A stretch of 64,000 nt of DNA, taken from Roseivirga sp. UBA6052 (lineage in GTDB: Bacteria > Bacteroidota > Bacteroidia > Cytophagales > Cyclobacteriaceae). The DNA lies in assembly GCA_002427755.1 (NCBI GenBank), contig DIYO01000009.1:747296-811295 (forward strand). Reading direction: 5' to 3'. Below the pieces are notes generated by a model. It was not told the origin of the DNA. It made no database searches and saw only the letters and a program-made list of their open reading frames with translations. This document shows positions 59,343 to 64,000 of this stretch, in pieces. The translations under genes and the position numbers were made by a program. Every line of letters begins with the position of its first letter. The stretch's first letter is position 1.

Positions 59343-61726
59343 CGTAAGGTATCTGCAGGATTCTTGGCTGCATTTTTCATTACCAGCCCACTTACCAAAG
59401 CAAAAGTTAAGATCAAGCAAGCCGCTACACTAAGTACAATGAGCGCTATGTTTAAATTCGCTTGATACTGAAAATTGTTACTCCAGTTTTTAATGGCAAA
59501 GAACGCAATAGGTGCTGCAATCAAACCGGCAATCAAAATCAGTTTAAGTGTATTCTTAAAAACGATAGTCACAATTTGGAAAGAGTAAGCCCCTAGCACT
59601 TTTCGGATGCCAATTTCTTTTCTTCTTTGATCAATATTAAAACTCGTAAGTCCAGTCAACCCAATTAGTGAAACGATAATGCAAAGGAGTGTCATTGCAC
59701 TGATTAGCTTATTCTGTGTAGCATCTGCCTCATATTGCTCGCTTAACTGCTGATTCAAAAAACTATATTCCAATGGATAGTTAGGAAGCAGCTCTTGCCA
59801 AGTATTTTCTATAGTAGTAATGGTTTGACGAATCCGCTGATTATTAAAACGCACAATCATGTTTCTTCCAGGGCCTGGGTTAAATATGAAAATCATTGGC
59901 TCTATTGGATTATGTAGCGATACCATATTAAAATCGGTCACAACCCCTATTACTTGCCCTGGTTCTTCCTGATGGAAAAACCCAATCTTCCTTCCCAAAA
60001 TATTTTCTCCACCAATATTTTTAGCAGCAGTTTCATTTATTAAGAAATATTGATTGCCACTAGATTCTGTACCCGAGAAATCTTTACCAGATATTACTGG
60101 AATGCCGAAGGTCTCTAAATAAGACTCATCGCCCGAAAGCACTTTAAATTCTTGCTGTTTCATTTCACCATCACGATCAACCTTAAAAACAGTTTGGCCC
60201 ATATCAGTACCAGCAACATAGTTTGAAGTGGTTATAGACAAAATATTGGGATCCCTTAATAGTACATCTTTGATTACTTGATATTTACTTCTTGCCACCG
60301 AATCTGCTGTGTTTATGATTAAGACTTCATCTTTGGCAATGCCAATATCTTTTTTGGTTATAAACTCAATTTGATCTTTCATTAAAAGAGTGCTCATAAG
60401 TACACCTATTGAAATAACAAACTGAAAGAGTACCAGACCTTGTCTTATCAATTGACCACTTTTTATAGACCAAGTACCTTTTAAAGCAGAGACCGCCTTG
60501 ATTCTAGAGAGATATGCAGCAGGGTACATGCCGGCTATCAACCCGGTTAGCAGTACTACCCCAATAGAAATACCCAACAACTTTGGCTGCGAGAAGAGAC
60601 TAAAATCAAAGTCTGTTCCTAACCAATTTTGAAGAGGGGTTTTGTGAATGATTAACCACGTAAGAAGTAGAGAAAGTAAGTAAGATATCACCACTTGAGT
60701 CAGTGATTCAGAGAGCAAAGACAGTCTCAATCTATTCACGTTTGTACCCAGTACTTTTCTTATGCCAATTTCTTTGGCCCTTAAACCTGCTCTGGCAGTA
60801 GAAAGATTGATATAATTGATACATGCCAAAAAGAGAATGGCCAATCCAACTAATGAGAAGACGATTAGATTAACAGGATTACCTTTAGCAAAATCATCAT
60901 CTATCACAGCCGTGTCGTAGTGAATATCAGCTAGTGCTTGTAATCGCAATTCATGATTACCATTTATTCTGTTGCCGAAAGGCATGTAGAATTCTTCATT
61001 AAATGTTTCAAACTTTTGTCTGAAGTTATCTAGGTCTGTATTAGGCTGAAATTTTACAAAATTCAGGCTGTTGGGATTCCATAATGCTTCTGATTTGCGA
61101 ACATCATCTGCAGCAGCCCAACCTCGGTCCCCTATACCAGACACGAGCATGTTAAAATTGAAATGTGAGTTTTTAGGTAAGTCTTGAAAAACGGCAGAAA
61201 CTAAGTAGTCGTCACCATCTAGGTTAATGATTTTACCAATTGCGTTTTGGCTTCCAAAAAGCTTATTAGCTAAAGATCTTGCAATGATTGTACTGCCCGG
61301 AATTACTAACGGGTTAGTACTAGAGCCTGGTTCTAAATTAAGATCGAACATGGCCACCACCGTGGAATCTGCAAAGTATTTGTCCTCTTCAATAAAGACC
61401 TCCTGATTTACCACGATCTCTGGATTCTGGATAAAGGCAAACCTGGTGTAGCTCTCAATTTCAGGAAATCGCTCTTTCATCAAAGGGCTAAGTTCTGTAG
61501 CAGAAAATGCTGTATTAAATTCTACTCCCGGAGCAGTCATAATATGGCTTACTCTATAAATGTTCTCGTGGCCATCAACATGCTTATCGTAGGATAATTC
61601 ATTTTGTAAAAAAAGTAGCAACCAGAGTGTGGCTGTTAACCCAAATGTTAACCCAAAAATGTTTAGTGAACTGAAAAGCTTGTTCTTCCAGAGTACGCGA
61701 AGAGAAAATTTAATTGTGTTGAGCAT
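59333..61726 (-). CDS. ABC transporter permease, MacB/FtsX type (large, two-module)
   Basis: A 797-residue permease with a duplicated FtsX-type layout. Helix 1 (about 20-42) is followed by a periplasmic MacB-like domain (about 45-265), three helices with CINYINLSTARAGLRAKEIGIRKVLG, a second helix/periplasmic domain (about 425-650), and three C-terminal helices after SFNIDQRRKEIGIRKVLGAYSF. The repeated EIGIRKVLG marks both FtsX units. This eight-helix class is abundant in Bacteroidota and linked to export of antimicrobial compounds, peptides or lipids. No ATPase gene is adjacent. The N-terminal MLNTIKFSLRVLWKNKLFSSLNIFGL is standard. Confidence 0.93.
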   Translation of the reverse strand: MLNTIKFSLRVLWKNKLFSSLNIFGLTFGLTATLWLLLFLQNELSYDKHVDGHENIYRVSHIMTAPGVEFNTAFSATELSPLMKERFPEIESYTRFAFIQNPEIVVNQEVFIEEDKYFADSTVVAMFDLNLEPGSSTNPLVIPGSTIIARSLANKLFGSQNAIGKIINLDGDDYLVSAVFQDLPKNSHFNFNMLVSGIGDRGWAAADDVRKSEALWNPNSLNFVKFQPNTDLDNFRQKFETFNEEFYMPFGNRINGNHELRLQALADIHYDTAVIDDDFAKGNPVNLIVFSLVGLAILFLACINYINLSTARAGLRAKEIGIRKVLGTNVNRLRLSLLSESLTQVVISYLLSLLLTWLIIHKTPLQNWLGTDFDFSLFSQPKLLGISIGVVLLTGLIAGMYPAAYLSRIKAVSALKGTWSIKSGQLIRQGLVLFQFVISIGVLMSTLLMKDQIEFITKKDIGIAKDEVLIINTADSVARSKYQVIKDVLLRDPNILSITTSNYVAGTDMGQTVFKVDRDGEMKQQEFKVLSGDESYLETFGIPVISGKDFSGTESSGNQYFLINETAAKNIGGENILGRKIGFFHQEEPGQVIGVVTDFNMVSLHNPIEPMIFIFNPGPGRNMIVRFNNQRIRQTITTIENTWQELLPNYPLEYSFLNQQLSEQYEADATQNKLISAMTLLCIIVSLIGLTGLTSFNIDQRRKEIGIRKVLGAYSFQIVTIVFKNTLKLILIAGLIAAPIAFFAIKNWSNNFQYQANLNIALIVLSVAACLILTFALVSGLVMKNAAKNPADTLRYE

Positions 61727-61890
61727 GACCTTTTGTTTGAACTTAATATCACAAGATTTAGAAATGGTTACAATATATTTTGACTAAATTTTTAGTTGAA
61801 GATCGATTCCAATATTATCTCTGAGTTAATTCGTGTTAAAAACCTGCTGATAGTGAAACTTTTAGCCCTAGAAATGCATCTGTTTTTGTA

Positions 61891-62013
61891 GAGTTTCGTT
61901 AGTCATATGACAACGTGGAAATGAAATGTTGAATTACGAGAGGTAATTCTCTTTATATAGTTAGTAGTTTATTTGTTTAGAACCCCGAGGAGTAGTTAAC
62001 CTCGGGTTTTTTT
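61891..62013 (+). ncRNA. Hairpin-rich small RNA candidate, plus strand
   Basis: The 285-bp spacer between two minus-strand genes holds no protein gene but three successive hairpins on the plus strand: TTTCGTT/AACG plus GTC/GAC around ATAT (61894-61921, with one bulged A and a bulged TGG), a perfect GAATTAC/GTAATTC (61931-61937 with 61943-61949), and a terminator with T7 (61984-62013). The T run is on the plus strand, so a rightward transcript that has no coding gene ends here. The 5' end is unknown. The terminal Ts overlap the stop codon of the convergent gene. Confidence 0.4.
61984..62013 (+). terminator. Intrinsic terminator, plus strand
   Basis: Stem 61984-61990 (CCCGAGG) with 62000-62006 (CCTCGGG), nine-base loop, then seven T residues. 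It faces rightward although no plus-strand protein gene precedes it within 2.6 kb. Confidence 0.85.
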
Positions 62014-62512
62014 ATGCAATATGAATTTTGTGCTTCATCAGGTCTTCGTAGAAATGATGGATTCTAAACATTTGTTCAGCACCAACTTTTTGTCCTCCTT
62101 GAGCCACCAAATAAAGTATAACTGCTATTGCTGCCATAACTGGTATGACCCATAAAATTGGGGCGGGTTTTTCAAGCATTATTTGCGAAAGGCCAAATAC
62201 ACCGGCAAAAAGAGATAGTACGCCAAGTGCTGCATATGACATAAAGAATATAGCCCATACACTTGGCTTTGGTCCATATAAGCCTCGTATTATGATCTTT
62301 TCTTCATCCAGAGGTTCTTCAATGGAGAGTGTTAGCTGAGGCGACCAATAATGTCTTTGGTCTGTAGGGATTTTTATCACGCAATAATGATCAGAAACTA
62401 GGCCAGAAAACTCATCTGTAGTTTCTAGTGCTTTTGCAATTACACTCTTGAATTCTTCTACAGATTGGGTAAGCTCTTCTTTAAAACGTGGCCTGATTCG
62501 AAAACTAGACAT
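62012..62512 (-). CDS. Hypothetical two-helix membrane protein
   Basis: A 166-residue protein that I do not recognise. The N-terminal half is soluble and strand-rich (MSSFRIRPRFKEELTQSVEEFKSVI, then HYWSPQLTLSIEEP), and two membrane helices follow at about 103-128 and 135-155 (VWAIFFMSYAALGVLSLFAGVFGL; ILWVIPVMAAIAVILYLV). There is no signal peptide. It is 44 bp downstream of another small membrane protein on the same strand. The stop codon lies within the T run of the opposing terminator. Confidence 0.7.
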   Translation of the reverse strand: MSSFRIRPRFKEELTQSVEEFKSVIAKALETTDEFSGLVSDHYCVIKIPTDQRHYWSPQLTLSIEEPLDEEKIIIRGLYGPKPSVWAIFFMSYAALGVLSLFAGVFGLSQIMLEKPAPILWVIPVMAAIAVILYLVAQGGQKVGAEQMFRIHHFYEDLMKHKIHIA

Positions 62513-62556
62513 GATTTCAAATTAGGCTTTTTGAGCCTAAGAAGAACTGATTTTTA

Positions 62557-63036
62557 TCAGATGTCACAACTAACGGCCAGTTGCCGCCCTTCGCTTTTAG
62601 CTTTTCTATCTTTTTGTTGCCCTATGGCAATACCAATTGACATCCCAATAGGAAGTCCAATTCCTAAAAATGCAAGATTGTCGAGAGCCATTCCGAACAT
62701 TAATCCAAATGGCATTCCAAAGACTGCCATACCGATAGCAAGCCATTGGTTTTGATAATACTTGTCTGTAACCAGATGATATTCCTTTTCTATAAATTGT
62801 AGGAGAGAGCTATAGTAAGCAGTGATTTTAGCAGGCTTTACTTTTGGGTTTTCTAAATGCCCTTTCAAGGTTTTAAGGTGGCTATCGAAAGGTGTCGGAT
62901 CAATTCTGCGTTGATCTAATTCTTCAAAAATGCTAGCGGTATAATTAAAGCGTTGCCTCAGTTTCTTTTCACCACGACTTTCTGCTTGATCAGCTTTTTC
63001 TCGAAGCTCTTCTACAACCAGTTCGAAATTTTCCAT
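62557..63036 (-). CDS. Hypothetical protein with helical N-terminus and glycine-rich membrane hairpin
   Basis: A 159-residue protein of unknown function. Residues 1-95 are charged and helical (VEELREKADQAESRGEKKLRQRF, possibly coiled coil). Residues about 105-145 form two membrane-prone segments with small-residue spacing (GMPFGLMFGMALDNLAFLGIGLPIGMSIGIAIG), a glycine-zipper pattern. The tail is basic (QQKDRKAKSEGR). The gene lies between an SDR oxidoreductase and another small membrane protein, all on the minus strand with gaps of 77 and 44 bp. Confidence 0.7.
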   Translation of the reverse strand: MENFELVVEELREKADQAESRGEKKLRQRFNYTASIFEELDQRRIDPTPFDSHLKTLKGHLENPKVKPAKITAYYSSLLQFIEKEYHLVTDKYYQNQWLAIGMAVFGMPFGLMFGMALDNLAFLGIGLPIGMSIGIAIGQQKDRKAKSEGRQLAVSCDI

Positions 63037-63113
63037 GAATAAATATAATCAGGAGCTCAACGGGATGATTTGGTCTATTGTATAATGGTCAATGGCCAAG
63101 ATGATCGGTTATT

Positions 63114-63806
63114 TTACCAGTCGATCTTTTTCCCATCTCGAAAGAATCCTCCAGTAGGACCGTTGTTTTCCAATGTGGCTGCCCATACAATACCCTCAGC
63201 ACCTTCTTCTACTGATCTTGGGGCTTCACTGCCACCCATATCTGTTCTTACCCAACCTGGACAAACTGAGTTTACCAAAATACCACTTCCCCCTAAATCG
63301 GCAGCAAGCTTAATGGTCAACACATTCATTGCTGCTTTTGAGGCGCTATAGCCTGGAGTACCCCCGCCCATGCCATGAATGGCGCCAGCACCACTCGATA
63401 CATTTACGATTCTTCCGTATTGGTTTTCCTGCATCAGGGGTATGGCCGCTTGTGCCATGCGCCATGCGCCCATAAAGTTCGAGTCCATTGTTTTAGCCAC
63501 TTGATTTAAGTCAGCGTCAACCGCATTATGCCAAGTATCATAGTTCATTCCTGCATTATTCACCAATACATCCAGTCGATCGAATTTTGACTTAATCCAC
63601 GTCATGCATCGTTCTACACTTTCCGAATCAGAAACATCTAATTGATGGAAATAGGCCATGCTAGTATGCAGTTCGTTTAGAGCGTCTATCCCCTTATCAT
63701 CTGATCTTCCAGAAATGATGACGTGATATCCTTTTGTGAGAAGTTGTTTGGCTGTTTCTAATCCGATGCCTTTATAGGATCCAGTAACTAGGGCGACTTT
63801 GTTCAT
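63114..63806 (-). CDS. Short-chain dehydrogenase/reductase
   Basis: A 230-residue classical SDR. The cofactor loop is TGSYKGIGLETAKQLL, NNAG is in VLVNNAGMNYD, the catalytic serine is in NVSSGAGAI, and the Tyr-x3-Lys pair is in YSASKAAMN. VNSVCPGWVRTDMGG is the usual segment after the active site and is similar to carbonyl reductases. An acidic or basic selector after strand 2 (ISGRSDDKG) suggests NADP preference. Substrate unknown. The gene has a terminator upstream that separates it from the hydrolase at the window end. Confidence 0.94.
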   Translation of the reverse strand: MNKVALVTGSYKGIGLETAKQLLTKGYHVIISGRSDDKGIDALNELHTSMAYFHQLDVSDSESVERCMTWIKSKFDRLDVLVNNAGMNYDTWHNAVDADLNQVAKTMDSNFMGAWRMAQAAIPLMQENQYGRIVNVSSGAGAIHGMGGGTPGYSASKAAMNVLTIKLAADLGGSGILVNSVCPGWVRTDMGGSEAPRSVEEGAEGIVWAATLENNGPTGGFFRDGKKIDW

Positions 63807-63821
63807 GTCCTTAAAATAGAA

Positions 63822-63846
63822 AAGGAATCTCTAATTGAGATTCCTT
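63822..63846 (-). terminator. Intrinsic terminator of the hydrolase gene at the window end
   Basis: Perfect ten-pair stem 63822-63831 with 63837-63846 and a TAATT-type loop; on the minus strand it is followed by TTTTCTATTTT. It lies between the hydrolase stop and the SDR start. Confidence 0.85.
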
Positions 63847-63868
63847 CATTGAGACTATTTGATTCGTT

Positions 63869-64000
63869 TTAAAGTGTTCTTCTAAAATGTTTTACCAGTT
63901 TCTCTATAGATGCGTCTACTTGCTCAGGTTGATAATAGAAATCTAACTGACCTCCCTCTATCCAAACTAGCTCCTTTTCGCCTTGTAATCGATCAAAGAA
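63869..64000 (-). CDS. Alpha/beta-hydrolase, C-terminal fragment (cut by window edge)
   Basis: The last 43 codons and stop of a gene that begins outside the window. The visible end FFDRLQGEKELVWIEGGQLD followed by YYQPEQVDASIEKLVKHF matches the C-terminal strand and helix of alpha/beta-hydrolases of the dienelactone-hydrolase/XynA-like group, where the residue after WIEGG is normally the catalytic histidine region. Here the position reads Gln-Leu-Asp-Phe; the family often has His-Phe-Asp-Phe, so the catalytic state cannot be judged from this piece alone. Confidence 0.65.
   Translation of the reverse strand, partial: FFDRLQGEKELVWIEGGQLDFYYQPEQVDASIEKLVKHFRRTL

Noticed and set aside
1..64000. 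tRNA, rRNA, insertion sequences, integrases or phage genes
   Set aside because: I looked in all spacers over about 100 bp for cloverleaf-like sequences ending in CCA and for transposase or integrase motifs in the proteins, and saw none.

Overview
The window is a chromosomal segment of a Bacteroidota bacterium, most likely a marine or aquatic member of the Cytophagales (Roseivirga/Fulvivirga-like). The evidence is a giant SprB-type adhesin paired with a PorP/SprF protein and carrying a gliding-motility C-terminal domain, several TonB-dependent receptors, lipoproteins with short lipoboxes, few visible Shine-Dalgarno sites, frequent TTG/GTG starts, and some promoter elements of the Bacteroidota type (TAnnTTTG). 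No mobile elements, phage genes, CRISPR arrays, tRNA or rRNA genes were seen.

Layout. 1-9.6 kb: the start of a secreted protein, a Tat-exported lipoprotein glycosylasparaginase, a DUF418 membrane protein with a Rieske protein, a TonB receptor translationally linked to a nitroreductase, then a compact specialised-metabolism locus (methyltransferase, type III polyketide synthase, UbiA-like prenyltransferase, FAD reductase/oxygenase). 9.6-16.3 kb: a zinc metalloprotease, an aspartyl protease with PDZ domain, an SRPBCC protein, a sigma factor with its TPR membrane partner, and a response regulator. 16.3-29.4 kb: housekeeping genes (glyA-tatC-rpiB, rbfA with a LolC/E-type permease, SNF2 helicase, radA, rluD), a PLP desulfhydrase/deaminase, a HlyIII protein and a potassium channel. 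29.4-42.5 kb: a LytS/LytTR-type two-component pair, type II NADH dehydrogenase, uvrA, a four-gene operon with two duplicated endonuclease/exonuclease/phosphatase proteins flanking a membrane protein and its winged-helix regulator, a HAD phosphatase, a lipoprotein, a LOG-family protein and a TIGR01777 epimerase. 42.5-48.3 kb: a beta-helix-like lipoprotein followed by a TonB receptor, behind a promoter with PhoP-like direct repeats, and a MoxR ATPase. 48.3-57.3 kb: a 2506-residue repeat adhesin and its SprF partner. 57.3-64 kb: a thioredoxin-fold lipoprotein, a half-length asparaginase, a MacB/FtsX-type permease, two small membrane proteins, an SDR oxidoreductase and the end of an alpha/beta-hydrolase.

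The main unexplained signals are: (i) a structured, terminator-ended RNA candidate between ndh and uvrA that folds like a small 6S RNA; (ii) a second hairpin-rich RNA candidate near 61.9 kb; (iii) 11-bp-spaced TTAACA-type repeats upstream of the lipoprotein/receptor pair; (iv) a strict 75-75-76-residue higher-order period inside the adhesin; (v) the type III PKS/UbiA locus; and (vi) eight of nine convergent gene pairs that physically overlap at their stop codons. All functional statements are from reading motifs; no database search was run.
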